64,000 bases of DNA from Neobacillus niacini (GTDB lineage Bacteria; Bacillota; Bacilli; Bacillales; Cytobacillaceae). Positions 37,228 through 46,065 of this stretch are shown one piece after another (the stretch's first letter is position 1; every line of letters starts with the position of its first letter). The notes beneath the pieces were generated by a model. It saw only the letters and a program-made list of their open reading frames with translations, did no database searches and was not told the origin of the DNA. The translations under genes were made by a program, and so were the position numbers. Location: assembly GCF_023715415.1 (NCBI RefSeq), contig NZ_JAMBOB010000002.1, positions 1 to 64,000 on the forward strand, in the 5' to 3' direction.

Positions 37228-38436
37228 ATGTCAACATCATTTTTTCAATTTTCTGTTCGAACGGTTGTAAATAGCGGGGCGGGATCAAGAACTTTGCTTC
37301 CTGAGATGATAAAAGGGCTTGGGGGTAAACGAGCAGTACTTTTCACGGATAAAGGTTTAACCCAGGCCGGAATTACAGCTCAAATTAAAGAATTATTTGA
37401 AATCATGCCGGGTACGCCAGAGCTTGTTGGGGTGTTTGAAGATATCGAACAGGACGCAAAAGGTGAAATTATTAATCGCGGAGCTCGTTTCTTTAAAGAG
37501 TGCAACGGTGATTCCTTAATCGCTCTTGGCGGCGGAAGCGTTTTAGATACTGTAAAAGGGATTAAGTGGATGCTTCATAAAGGGCTCGATGATATCCGTG
37601 ATTCCCTTCTTACTGGAAATGTGATGGAGTGGTGGCCAGAAGCCCAATATATTTTTATTCCGCATGTAGCTATTGCGACAACGGCGGGGACAGGTGCTGA
37701 AGTATCACCGGTAGCCGTTATCCTTAATGAAAAGCTTGGAATAAAAACAAATCTACTTCATCAATTTATCAATGCGGATATGGCTATTCTTGATCCGGAT
37801 TTAACAGTAGGGCTTCCTCCTAAAATCACTGCCTTTACAGGATTTGATGCATTAACTCATGCAGTGGAGGCTTATTTTTCACAAAAGGCCAATCCGATGA
37901 CAGATGCATTTGCACTTCAATCAATTCGAATGATTGTAGACAATTTACAGACTGCGGTCCAAAAAGGGGACGATCTTTCAGCAAGAGCGAATATGCTAAT
38001 GGCAAGTTCGATGGCTATTTCTGCTTTTTGCCTTGCGATGAATGCGGTTCCAGTTCATAACATGGCACATGCGTTAGGGGCAAAATTTCATATCCCGCAC
38101 GGGCTAGCTAACGCTGTATTGTTGCCGAATGTAATGGAGTCCCTGCCAACGTACTATTTGCCAAGAATTACGGGGTTCGCCCAAGCGTTGGGGATTGCAA
38201 ATCCATCAGAACAACCAGAAAAATGTTTAGAGGAAGTTATCCAATTTATAAAAGATCTCCGCACAGCAGTGAATTTGCCAGACACTTTTGGTGAATTTGA
38301 ATGTAACGAAGAGACACTTCAACATTTGGTACCAGCTGTTCATAATGACCCAGCCGGAGTTTTCTATAAGATACCAGCTACGATAATCACCAAAGTGATA
38401 AATGAAGTTTTCGAGGTACCTGCGATAAAGGCTTAA
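37228..38436 (+). CDS. Iron-containing alcohol dehydrogenase
   Basis: A 402-residue group III (Fe-dependent) alcohol dehydrogenase. GGGSVLDTVKGI and TTAGTGAEVSP bind NAD(P); the metal residues are the Asp in MAILDPDL and His residues in FDALTHAVEAY and NMAHALGAKFHIPHG. AAGCAGGTGATTCT precedes ATG 37228. It lies 45 bases after the aldehyde dehydrogenase and shares its transcript; the hairpin at 38498-38580 ends the group. Confidence 0.88.
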   Translation: MSTSFFQFSVRTVVNSGAGSRTLLPEMIKGLGGKRAVLFTDKGLTQAGITAQIKELFEIMPGTPELVGVFEDIEQDAKGEIINRGARFFKECNGDSLIALGGGSVLDTVKGIKWMLHKGLDDIRDSLLTGNVMEWWPEAQYIFIPHVAIATTAGTGAEVSPVAVILNEKLGIKTNLLHQFINADMAILDPDLTVGLPPKITAFTGFDALTHAVEAYFSQKANPMTDAFALQSIRMIVDNLQTAVQKGDDLSARANMLMASSMAISAFCLAMNAVPVHNMAHALGAKFHIPHGLANAVLLPNVMESLPTYYLPRITGFAQALGIANPSEQPEKCLEEVIQFIKDLRTAVNLPDTFGEFECNEETLQHLVPAVHNDPAGVFYKIPATIITKVINEVFEVPAIKA

Positions 38437-38479
38437 TCTCGTTTACAAGATGTAAAGCGCTACTTTTACATTTCATAAT

Positions 38480-38580
38480 CTGGCTATCTAGTTATATGGA
38501 AAACACTTGAAAACCTCCTCTTAATGTTTGGTTGGTGAACTGACATTATAGCCAGGTAGTCAAAAGTGTTTTCCTTTTTT
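38480..38580 (+). terminator. Terminator with interleaved inverted repeats
   Basis: GGAAAACACTTGA at 38498-38510 pairs with TCAAAAGTGTTTTCC at 38560-38574 and is followed by six or more T residues. A second pair, CTGGCTAT at 38480-38487 and ATAGCCAG at 38548-38555, is interleaved with it (order a-b-a'-b'), so both stems cannot form as simple nested hairpins. This probably terminates the ligase-ALDH-ADH transcript and may be switchable. Confidence 0.6.
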
Positions 38581-38613
38581 TAAATTTTAAAATATTAATC
38601 CTTGGAGGTTTGT

Positions 38614-40518
38614 ATGATTAGTAAAGTATCAACTCAACCTTTGTCCGCTACTTCATTTACAAAAAAGGCAAATTTAGCAGTGTACGAATTTCTAAATTTT
38701 GATGATAGACAGGATTTTGAAGATGCATACCGAGGCTTTATTGCACCACTAGAATCTAAAGTTATTAAAGATAATTCTGGGGAAGTCGTTTGGGATATAG
38801 AAAAATTAGATTATCTAAACGACACTGCTCCTGAGACAGTGAACCCGAGTCTTTGGAGAAATGCACAATTACAGGCTATCTCTGGTTTGTTTGAAGTAGT
38901 AGAAGGGGTTTATCAAATTCGTGGACAATCTATCGCCACCACTTTCTTTTTTGAAGGTAAACAAGGAGTCATTGTCTGTGATGCATTAGGAAGTACTGAA
39001 TCTGCTGAAGCTGCAATGGAATTATATTATAAGCATCGTCCAAGAAAGCCTGTTTCAGCCATCATTATTAGTCAAAGTCATGCTGACCATTTTGGCGGTA
39101 TTCAAACCGTTCTAAAATATGCAGAGAATCCAGATATTCCAATTATAGCTCCCCAATATTTTACAGAAGAAGCGTTAAGTGAAAATGTGCTTTTAGGCAC
39201 AATCATGGCGCGTCGAGCAGAGTATCAGTTTGGTAAAAATTTACCAGACGGCACGAAGGGCTCCGTATCTATAGGTATAGGTAATACAATGAGTTCAGGG
39301 ACGATGAGTTTTGAGAAACCGACTGTTGAAATTGTAAACGAAATCCAAACGATGGAAATCGATGGGGTAACCTTTCAATTTCTATTAACTCCAAACACAG
39401 AAGCACCAGCTGAAATGCATTTTTATATCCAAGAGTACAAAGCATTATTCGTATCAGAGAACGCCAATAAATTGATGCATCAAATTTATACGGTAAGAGG
39501 GGCAAAAACCCGGGATGCCCTTCATTGGGCTAATTCACTCGATAAAACAATCGATTTATTTGAAAATGAAGAGATTGATGCATTGCTCATGATCCATGCA
39601 TGGCCTGTTTGGGGTAAGAATCAGGCATTAAACCATTTGAAATTGCAACGTGATTTATATAAATATATGCACGATCAGACAGTGCGTTTAGCCAACCACG
39701 GATATACGATGGATGAAATAGCTGAAACAATCAAACTTCCCAAAACATTGGATACTTATTGGGGGAATCGTGGGTATTATGGTACTTTAAAGCATAATTC
39801 AAAGGGCATATACAATTTTTACTTAGGTTATTATAGTGCTCATCCATCAGATTTAGATCCATTACCACAAGTGGAAGCTGGCCTTAAATATGTTGAATAC
39901 ATGGGTGGAGCAGCTAATATTTTGAAACAGGCAAAAGTAGACTTTGAAAATGGTGAGTATCGCTGGGTAGCTCAAGTAGTAAAAAATGTCGTTATGGCCG
40001 ACCTAGAAAATTCGGAAGCAAAAAATTTATTAGCGGATGCATTCGAACAATTAGGATACCAAGCCGAATCTGCCAATTGGCGTAATATTTATCTTGTCGG
40101 TGCATCGGAACTAAGAAATGGAATTAATAAAGATAATTCTCCATTAGATGTTTCTGGAATCATTAAAAATATGCCAGTAGATGAATTCTTAAAGCTGATC
40201 GCTGTTAAACTAAACGGTCCAAAAGCAGATGGTAAAAAAATAACGCTGAATGTAACGTTATCAAATTCCAATCAAGAATATGCGATTTATTTAGAAAATT
40301 CCGTTTTAATTTATAAAGCTGGTAAGTTAGATGCTGATTCAGATGTTTCCTTAACTCTTGATCAATTAACATTCTATGGAATTGGACTTGGTATGCTTTC
40401 TCCAGAACAAGCAGTAGCAGCAGGTAAAGTAATCATTTCTGGTGACCAAACAAAATTGAATGAATTTTTATCCCTTTTAGATAAGTTCGAAGCTCTTCCA
40501 AATATCGTAACTCCTTAA
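38614..40518 (+). CDS. Alkyl sulfatase-like MBL-fold hydrolase
   Basis: A 634-residue protein of the SdsA1/YjcS alkyl sulfatase family: an N-terminal metallo-beta-lactamase domain, a helical dimerisation domain (about residues 380-500) and a C-terminal SCP2-like lipid-binding domain. The family hydrolyses alkyl sulfates such as dodecyl sulfate to alcohol and sulfate. SENANKLMHQIYTVRGAKTR and TEAPAEMHFYI match family metal regions. The HxHxDH metal motif reads Q154-S-H-A-D-H159, so the first His is Gln, and the later HHWP-type motif reads HAWP. No signal peptide is evident, unlike secreted SdsA1. RBS TTGGAGG precedes ATG 38614. Catalysis on sulfate esters is therefore uncertain. Confidence 0.82.
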   Translation: MISKVSTQPLSATSFTKKANLAVYEFLNFDDRQDFEDAYRGFIAPLESKVIKDNSGEVVWDIEKLDYLNDTAPETVNPSLWRNAQLQAISGLFEVVEGVYQIRGQSIATTFFFEGKQGVIVCDALGSTESAEAAMELYYKHRPRKPVSAIIISQSHADHFGGIQTVLKYAENPDIPIIAPQYFTEEALSENVLLGTIMARRAEYQFGKNLPDGTKGSVSIGIGNTMSSGTMSFEKPTVEIVNEIQTMEIDGVTFQFLLTPNTEAPAEMHFYIQEYKALFVSENANKLMHQIYTVRGAKTRDALHWANSLDKTIDLFENEEIDALLMIHAWPVWGKNQALNHLKLQRDLYKYMHDQTVRLANHGYTMDEIAETIKLPKTLDTYWGNRGYYGTLKHNSKGIYNFYLGYYSAHPSDLDPLPQVEAGLKYVEYMGGAANILKQAKVDFENGEYRWVAQVVKNVVMADLENSEAKNLLADAFEQLGYQAESANWRNIYLVGASELRNGINKDNSPLDVSGIIKNMPVDEFLKLIAVKLNGPKADGKKITLNVTLSNSNQEYAIYLENSVLIYKAGKLDADSDVSLTLDQLTFYGIGLGMLSPEQAVAAGKVIISGDQTKLNEFLSLLDKFEALPNIVTP

Positions 40519-40561
40519 TTAACAGAGAAAAATAATTTAGATTCAATTTTTTCAAAATAAG

Positions 40562-40610
40562 CACCTGCTCAATCTTGCTCGCTATTAAGGCGGGCAAAGC
40601 AGGTGTTTTA
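40562..40610 (+). terminator. Intrinsic terminator after the alkyl sulfatase-like gene
   Basis: CACCTGCT at 40562-40569 pairs with AGCAGGTG at 40598-40605, and inside it GCTCGC faces GGCGGGC; TTTTAT follows. Confidence 0.75.
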
Positions 40611-40674
40611 TCTCCTTAGGTATGATAGCTAATTTTTATCGAAAGAAATGAATGGATGAGAGGCTGGAGTTTGA

Positions 40675-41946
40675 ATGAAAAATTGGACAAAATGGATTAT
40701 TTTACTTGCACTTTTTATTATGTCTATTATTAATTTTGCTGATAAATCAATTACAGGTTTAGCCGGAATTCATATTATGGAGGATTTGAATCTAACCTCC
40801 ACTCAGTTTGGCATTGTTGGCAGCAGTTTTTTTTGGTTGTTTTCAATAGTTGGAATAATAGGGGCTTCTTTATCTGATCGTTTTGGAACTGGGAAATTAC
40901 TGGCTATAATGGCGATTATTTGGACAATTGCGCAATCGATGTTGTTGGTTGTATCAAGTCTGCCGATGCTTATATTTAGTAGGGTATTACTAGGTGCAGG
41001 AGAAGGTGCTTTTTCTGCAACCGCAGTCAGCCATATTAGTAAATGGTTTAAACCGGAACGCCGTGGACTTGCAATATCGATCATAAATTTTGGCAATGTT
41101 GTAGGAATAGCTGTTACTGCCCCAATTGTGGTTTTTCTAATCTCAAATTATGGTTGGAAGCAGGCGTTTTTTGTTTCTGGTATTTGTAGCTTTGTCTGGT
41201 TAATTTGTTGGCTTTGGCTGGGACGGCTGAAAGCACCTGTATCTTTTGAAGAAGAAGTAAGTAAACAGGAAAACATACAAAATATTAATGGGAAAGATAT
41301 TTGGAAGGCTTTACGATCTCCCATTTTTATTTTTACAACCTTAACTTCATTTGTTGCCTATTCTTTAATTGTCTTTGGACTCACCTTTAATCCTGCATAC
41401 CTCATGAAAGTAAAGGGATTGACTGAACAACAGACGGCAATGGTTATTGCCATTTCCGGATTAATAGGAGCGATTCTTGGAATGGTACTAGCCATAATGT
41501 CAGATCGTTTATACAAAAAAACTCAAAGCTTGTGGAAGTCGCGAACTCTATTTACTGCCATTTGTGCTATTCTAGCAGGGATTTTGTATTCAATGTATCC
41601 CCTTGTAAGTGGATTAGGTTCAATTATCATCATTCTTTCTTTAGTAAATACATTAGTCATCACAATAAACACACTTAATCCTACAGCTGTAACTAGTTTA
41701 CTCCCACAGCGAAGAGGTGTTATGACAGGTACTTATTATGGAGTAATGTCTTCATCAGGTATCATTACTCCCATTATTTTTGGAAAACTCATCCAAGATT
41801 CTGGTACAAATCTTGCAGGTGGTTTTAGTGCATCCATTTATGGAATGTCTGTTGCTATGGTGATTGTAGCAATACTCATATACCTTTTCGGAAAACCAAA
41901 ACAACGAGTTTCAACTGAGAATCATAAAAGAACAGTGAACCTCTAA
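40675..41946 (+). CDS. MFS transporter (anion:cation symporter-like)
   Basis: A 423-residue transporter with 12 predicted membrane segments. NFADKSITGLAGIHIMEDLN is the first-helix region, LSDRFGTGKLLAIMAI the conserved loop-2 motif and RVLLGAGEGAFSATAVSHIS the helix-4 signature seen in organic anion transporters of the ACS type (glucarate, phthalate and similar). It lies between the alkyl sulfatase-like gene and the PHA genes and might import an organic anion such as an alkyl sulfate or carboxylate. No terminator separates it from the PHA genes downstream. Confidence 0.82.
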   Translation: MKNWTKWIILLALFIMSIINFADKSITGLAGIHIMEDLNLTSTQFGIVGSSFFWLFSIVGIIGASLSDRFGTGKLLAIMAIIWTIAQSMLLVVSSLPMLIFSRVLLGAGEGAFSATAVSHISKWFKPERRGLAISIINFGNVVGIAVTAPIVVFLISNYGWKQAFFVSGICSFVWLICWLWLGRLKAPVSFEEEVSKQENIQNINGKDIWKALRSPIFIFTTLTSFVAYSLIVFGLTFNPAYLMKVKGLTEQQTAMVIAISGLIGAILGMVLAIMSDRLYKKTQSLWKSRTLFTAICAILAGILYSMYPLVSGLGSIIIILSLVNTLVITINTLNPTAVTSLLPQRRGVMTGTYYGVMSSSGIITPIIFGKLIQDSGTNLAGGFSASIYGMSVAMVIVAILIYLFGKPKQRVSTENHKRTVNL

Positions 41947-41988
41947 TGGCAATTTTGATTAAAAAAAATTTAATAGGATGTGCGTAAT

Positions 41989-42696
41989 ATGGCTGCAAAA
42001 AAAGATAATCTAAAAGAATCATTGAAAGAAACAAAAATAAAGAAACTACAAGAAGTTGACGAAACGGTAGAAACTGTAGGTGAACCATTACTAGAGGAAA
42101 AAAAGGACGAAGAAATTAATGTCGATGGCGAAATTGAAGCATCGCTTTCTAGCCTAGACTTGCTCTGGAAATATAAATTTCATGAATTAGAAGAATTGGC
42201 AAAATGTGCTGATGATCGAGACGAAGTCTTCCTAAAAGAGGTCAGACGATTCTCTGAAAGTGTACAACGGAATCAGGGAAATATAAAAAAAATAGCAGAG
42301 AAATTTACAAATGAATTCACTGAATGGGAAAAGACTGCACGAGATGAATTTTTAATGTCAACCACCATCTTGCAGAATTTCTTTCCGATTCGGTCTTATG
42401 AGGAAATTAATGCGGACATTGATCAGAATCAAAAGAGAGTATTGTCTCTCTTAAGTACACCATGTCAAACTATTGCAAACTGCCAGGCGATAGAGAAATA
42501 CCTAGAAATGATGGATCATTATATTGAGCTTAGGAAAAAAGGAAGGTTGCAATATATCAATACTCTTAAACAAGCTGGAAATCCGCTTTATGAATTTCAA
42601 AAAGGATTTGTCAATCTGTTTACAACACAATTCAAAGAACTAATCTTCCCACTAAATAAATATATGGAAAATATGGAAGAAATTACAAAATCATAA
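41989..42696 (+). CDS. Probable PHA granule-associated (phasin-like) protein
   Basis: A 235-residue hydrophilic protein of mostly helical, heptad-like character: a charged N-terminal 45 residues (KDNLKESLKETKIKKLQEVD), then long amphipathic helices up to LFTTQFKELIFPLNKYMENM. I do not recognise a family with certainty. Its size, helical content and position directly upstream of phaR and phaC suggest a PhaP-type surface protein of polyhydroxyalkanoate granules. ATG 41989 is preferred over GTG 41980, which lies too close to the AGGA at about 41976. Confidence 0.5.
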   Translation: MAAKKDNLKESLKETKIKKLQEVDETVETVGEPLLEEKKDEEINVDGEIEASLSSLDLLWKYKFHELEELAKCADDRDEVFLKEVRRFSESVQRNQGNIKKIAEKFTNEFTEWEKTARDEFLMSTTILQNFFPIRSYEEINADIDQNQKRVLSLLSTPCQTIANCQAIEKYLEMMDHYIELRKKGRLQYINTLKQAGNPLYEFQKGFVNLFTTQFKELIFPLNKYMENMEEITKS

Positions 42697-42714
42697 TTTA
42701 AGGAGAGTAACTAT

Positions 42715-43266
42715 ATGTCAAATGAAAAAAACTTCGATCCATTTTTTGGATTCAACCAATTGAGTGAAATGTGGGACAAACAAATAACTGGCCTATTATA
42801 TAACCTAACAGACAATAAAGAATTTGTTCGCACAGCAAGCTTTGGTATCAATTCCTATTCATTTTACTTAGAGCGACTTAGAAAGAACCAAGAGCTTATT
42901 GCGACACTAATGAATATCCCGACAAAGAAAGATGTTGCAAATGCTGCGAAGCAATCTATTCAGACAGAAGAAAAAATTGATATTTTAGAAGAAGAAATTT
43001 GGAAATTACAAGACAGTGTAAGCTCCATTACGAAAGAAAATGTAGGAATGTTCGAAGAGATATTAAATATTGTCATGCAAATGAAGAATGAATTCCAAAA
43101 GATGGCCCAAGAGGTGGCGGAAGCCCAAAAAATGAATGATGACCTTCAGGAATTGCGGAAAGAAATAGAGAGAGGTTTGATCGAAATAGAGCAGGAAAAG
43201 CAGAAAAAAGAACCGAAAAAAAAGCAGGATAAAGATCTAGTGCTCACCGGAATTAATACAATTTAA
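42715..43266 (+). CDS. phaR: PHA synthase subunit PhaR
   Basis: A 183-residue protein with the PhaR/PhaE look: FDPFFGFNQLSEMWDKQITG at the start, IPTKKDVANAAKQSIQTEEKI in the middle and a highly charged coiled-coil tail rich in Glu and Lys (IEQEKQKKEPKKKQDKD). In Bacillus, PhaR pairs with PhaC to form the class IV synthase. AAGGAGAGTAACTAT precedes ATG 42715, and phaC follows 26 bases downstream. Confidence 0.8.
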   Translation: MSNEKNFDPFFGFNQLSEMWDKQITGLLYNLTDNKEFVRTASFGINSYSFYLERLRKNQELIATLMNIPTKKDVANAAKQSIQTEEKIDILEEEIWKLQDSVSSITKENVGMFEEILNIVMQMKNEFQKMAQEVAEAQKMNDDLQELRKEIERGLIEIEQEKQKKEPKKKQDKDLVLTGINTI

Positions 43267-43292
43267 TAACATTGAAGAGAGCAGTGATAATA

Positions 43293-44357
43293 ATGAAAGC
43301 ATTAGGAACAAACCTTTTTCCAATCTTAAACTTAGAAAAAGAAACGAAACGGTGGAACCAGCTTTATAAAATTATAACCGAGCCTAAGCCAGATATTGTA
43401 CCTACACCGAGACAGAGTGTTTGGAAGAAAAATAAAGCAACCTTATGGTATCATCCTGCAAAGGCTAAAAGACATGCAATCCCTGTATTTCTAGTCTACT
43501 CCTTGTTAAATAAGGCGTACATTCTTGACATTGGGGAAGGAAGCAGCGTTGTAGGCAGACTTACCGAGCGCGGCTATGATGTTTACCTATTGGACTGGGG
43601 ATCCCCTGGGCTTGAAGATTCTGATATCACACTTGATCATTATATCATTGATTATTTGGAGAACGCCCTTAAACGAGCTTTAAGACATTCAGGTGCAAAG
43701 GAAATATCCCTTGCCGGTTATTGCCTAGGTGGAACCATTGCAGCCATTCTGGCTTCCATAACGGAACTGCCAATTAAGAATTTATCCCTGGCAGCCGTTC
43801 CAATCGATTTTAGTATCGGCATCTTTCCTGATAAATTGCTGGAAGGACTACAAAATGGGCAGCTAAGTCTTGACCGTTTTGCCGATGCTCATGGGACCAT
43901 TCCAACAGAAATTATGCATTTGATATATAGGATGGTATCACCGGGTTTTGCAAGTTCTAAAATCAATCTGATAACCCGTGCACATGATGAGAAATATGTA
44001 GAAAAGTGGCGCCGAATGGATAAGTGGACAAATGACTCTGCTGCGTTTGCAGGTGCTGCATTCAAACAGATGTTTAACGATCTCTATCAAGACAACAAAC
44101 TCTTAAAGGGAGAATTGGTGATTGGCGGCAGGAAGGTGGATTTAAAGAATATAAACTGCCCGCTTTTTGTCTTCTCTTGCTCACGTGACACAATTATATT
44201 AGATAAGCAAAGTCTTCCGTTGATGGACCTTGTTTCAAGTAAGGATAAAACTTATGAGGTTTTTGAAGGTGGACATGTTTCACTGGTCTTGACCGGGGTA
44301 TTCGCTGAAGTTTGGGATAAGTGGCTTTCGGCTCGATCGAATGGGATTAATAATTAA
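43293..44357 (+). CDS. phaC: Poly(3-hydroxyalkanoate) synthase, class III/IV PhaC
   Basis: A 354-residue alpha/beta-hydrolase-fold polymerase joining 3-hydroxyacyl-CoA into polyester. SLAGYCLGGTIAAIL carries the lipase-like box with catalytic Cys144; FSCSRDTIILDKQS has the Asp and FEGGHVSLV the His. DVYLLDWGSPGLEDSDITLD is the typical PhaC segment before the box. The length matches two-subunit (class III/IV) enzymes. ATG 43293 after GAAGAGAG is taken as start; an in-frame TTG at 43272 is an alternative. No phaA or phaB is present here, so monomers must come from beta-oxidation or elsewhere. Confidence 0.9.
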   Translation: MKALGTNLFPILNLEKETKRWNQLYKIITEPKPDIVPTPRQSVWKKNKATLWYHPAKAKRHAIPVFLVYSLLNKAYILDIGEGSSVVGRLTERGYDVYLLDWGSPGLEDSDITLDHYIIDYLENALKRALRHSGAKEISLAGYCLGGTIAAILASITELPIKNLSLAAVPIDFSIGIFPDKLLEGLQNGQLSLDRFADAHGTIPTEIMHLIYRMVSPGFASSKINLITRAHDEKYVEKWRRMDKWTNDSAAFAGAAFKQMFNDLYQDNKLLKGELVIGGRKVDLKNINCPLFVFSCSRDTIILDKQSLPLMDLVSSKDKTYEVFEGGHVSLVLTGVFAEVWDKWLSARSNGINN

Positions 44358-44752
44358 TGAAAGCTTTATATAGAATAGAAGATTCACCAGGAGATAGTGT
44401 AAAGTATGCTCAGCAGCATTTAGCAAATGAAAGAACATATCTTGCATGGATACGTACAGCCATATCGATAACAGGAGTAGGTTTTTTAACAACTTCATTA
44501 CATTTTACAATTAAAATCAGTTCAACTCCCTATATTAATACCCTAGTCATAATTCTTGGAATCTTTGCATGTGTGATCGGTTTTATAACTTGTCTATTGT
44601 CAACAATACAGTATACAAGGAAAAGAAAGGAAATTGCAGAAGGCATCTTCACACCGTCAAACCAATCCATTCTCTTTGTTTCTTGTTTATTTTCTCTCTT
44701 AGTGTTCATGATTTTTATGTATCTCTCTTTTTTATTATTAGTGAATTCCTAA
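44357..44752 (+). CDS. DUF202 (YidH family) membrane protein
   Basis: A 131-residue protein with three membrane segments. HLANERTYLAWIRTAIS is the DUF202 signature. The ATG overlaps the phaC stop in TAATG, so translation is coupled to PhaC. DUF202 proteins have no established function and are not normally associated with PHA genes as far as I know. Confidence 0.82.
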   Translation: MKALYRIEDSPGDSVKYAQQHLANERTYLAWIRTAISITGVGFLTTSLHFTIKISSTPYINTLVIILGIFACVIGFITCLLSTIQYTRKRKEIAEGIFTPSNQSILFVSCLFSLLVFMIFMYLSFLLLVNS

Positions 44753-44811
44753 GTAATCTCTTTTCAAACTAATACTGTTTGTTCTCTTGTAGCAATTATT
44801 TGATAGTAAAA

Positions 44812-44840
44812 GGCATGTCTCTCAACGGGACATGCCATTA
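44812..44840. terminator. Terminator between convergent genes
   Basis: GGCATGTC and GACATGCC pair across CTCAACGG. On the reverse strand the stem is followed by TTTT, so it ends the HTH-TPR regulator transcript; it may also stop the PHA operon. Confidence 0.75.
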
Positions 44841-44844
44841 CTAT

Positions 44845-46065
44845 TTATTGATTAATAAAAATTTGTGCCATTTTTAATGCTTTACCAGTTTGTTTTTGTT
44901 GAAAACAATAATTAAATAATTCTTTTTCGGAACGTTTGATTAAATAAACAAAACCAAATTTTTTAAACAAAGGTAATGAATATTCGGACAAGTATTGATG
45001 GTATTCCTGTTCTTCATTTTGAATTAAATAACGGAGTAAGGTAAATAAGTTTATATATAATGGTTCACTATTCTTTTGAGCCTTTTCAAGTCCTTCATTC
45101 GTAAGCTGCAATAATTCATCTTTTGGAAGTAAACTCCCGTAGTATGCACTGCGTATAACCCCTTCTAAAGAAAGTAAGTAACGGCTTGAATCACAATTTT
45201 TAAGAATCATTGACTCTTTATAGTATTTATTGGCTAATTCATAATTTTTTCTTCTAAAGTATTCAAAAGCCAAGTTGTGTAATACCTTTGCCTTTCGATC
45301 AGGTGAATGACAAAGGTCACAGCTTTTGATTAAGCTTTCAAACCTCTGAATGGTTTCTTTAAAATCTCCATCATCTTTTACTTGAATCGCCATAAGCATT
45401 TCTGCATCAATGACTCTGAGATAGTTATTAATTTCTTTAAAAAATTGACGAGATTTATCTGCAAAAAAATAAGCCATAACTGGTGATTCATTTAAATGAT
45501 AGGCGACTGCTAAATGATAGGTATATTCTTTGTTATTGTAATCTGTATCATTTATTGATTTTAATACTTGAATGGCTTTGAGATTTTCATGTTTCGCTAA
45601 ATAGTAAACTCCTAAAACGTGTTTGAATAGATTAGCTTCATAGGATGATAATTTATGTTCTTTCTTTTGGATTTCATTGATGATTTCTAATGCTTCTTCA
45701 GTCAAATTATGAATAAGTAAATACCTAACCTTAAGTAATTTGTAAAGATTGATATAATCAGAGATTTGAATTAAATCTTCTTGTTCAAGTTCATGATTAA
45801 TAAGATCCATTTCATCAAATAATTGCATGACAATTACATCATGCCAATGATTTAAACGATTTTTGATATTTTTCAGCTTAATTAATTCAGTTTCGATATT
45901 TATCCCTAGTCTCTGGGATAAAAGAGTGATAATTTCAGGTGCATATTCAGTATGTAAACGCTCAATTTTACTAATATGTGTTCCAGAACATATTCCTTTT
46001 CCTAATTGCTCCTGAGTCATTTGGTATTTTTCTCGATAATACTTAATGATTTTCCCCTCATTCAT
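44845..46065 (-). CDS. HTH-TPR transcriptional regulator (NprR/PlcR-like)
   Basis: A 406-residue protein: an N-terminal Cro/C1-type HTH (residues about 5-60, KIIKYYREKYQMTQEQLGKG) and then a long array of TPR-like helix pairs to the C-terminus (e.g. KVLHNLAFEYFRRKNYELAN-KYYKES). This is the layout and length of RNPP quorum-sensing regulators such as NprR and PlcR, which bind reimported peptides. It is divergent from the large secreted protease at 46520, matching the known link of such regulators to extracellular proteases. No nprX-like peptide gene follows it; a terminator comes almost at once. AAAAGGAGAAATTCAAT precedes ATG 46065. Confidence 0.78.
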   Translation of the reverse strand: MNEGKIIKYYREKYQMTQEQLGKGICSGTHISKIERLHTEYAPEIITLLSQRLGINIETELIKLKNIKNRLNHWHDVIVMQLFDEMDLINHELEQEDLIQISDYINLYKLLKVRYLLIHNLTEEALEIINEIQKKEHKLSSYEANLFKHVLGVYYLAKHENLKAIQVLKSINDTDYNNKEYTYHLAVAYHLNESPVMAYFFADKSRQFFKEINNYLRVIDAEMLMAIQVKDDGDFKETIQRFESLIKSCDLCHSPDRKAKVLHNLAFEYFRRKNYELANKYYKESMILKNCDSSRYLLSLEGVIRSAYYGSLLPKDELLQLTNEGLEKAQKNSEPLYINLFTLLRYLIQNEEQEYHQYLSEYSLPLFKKFGFVYLIKRSEKELFNYCFQQKQTGKALKMAQIFINQ

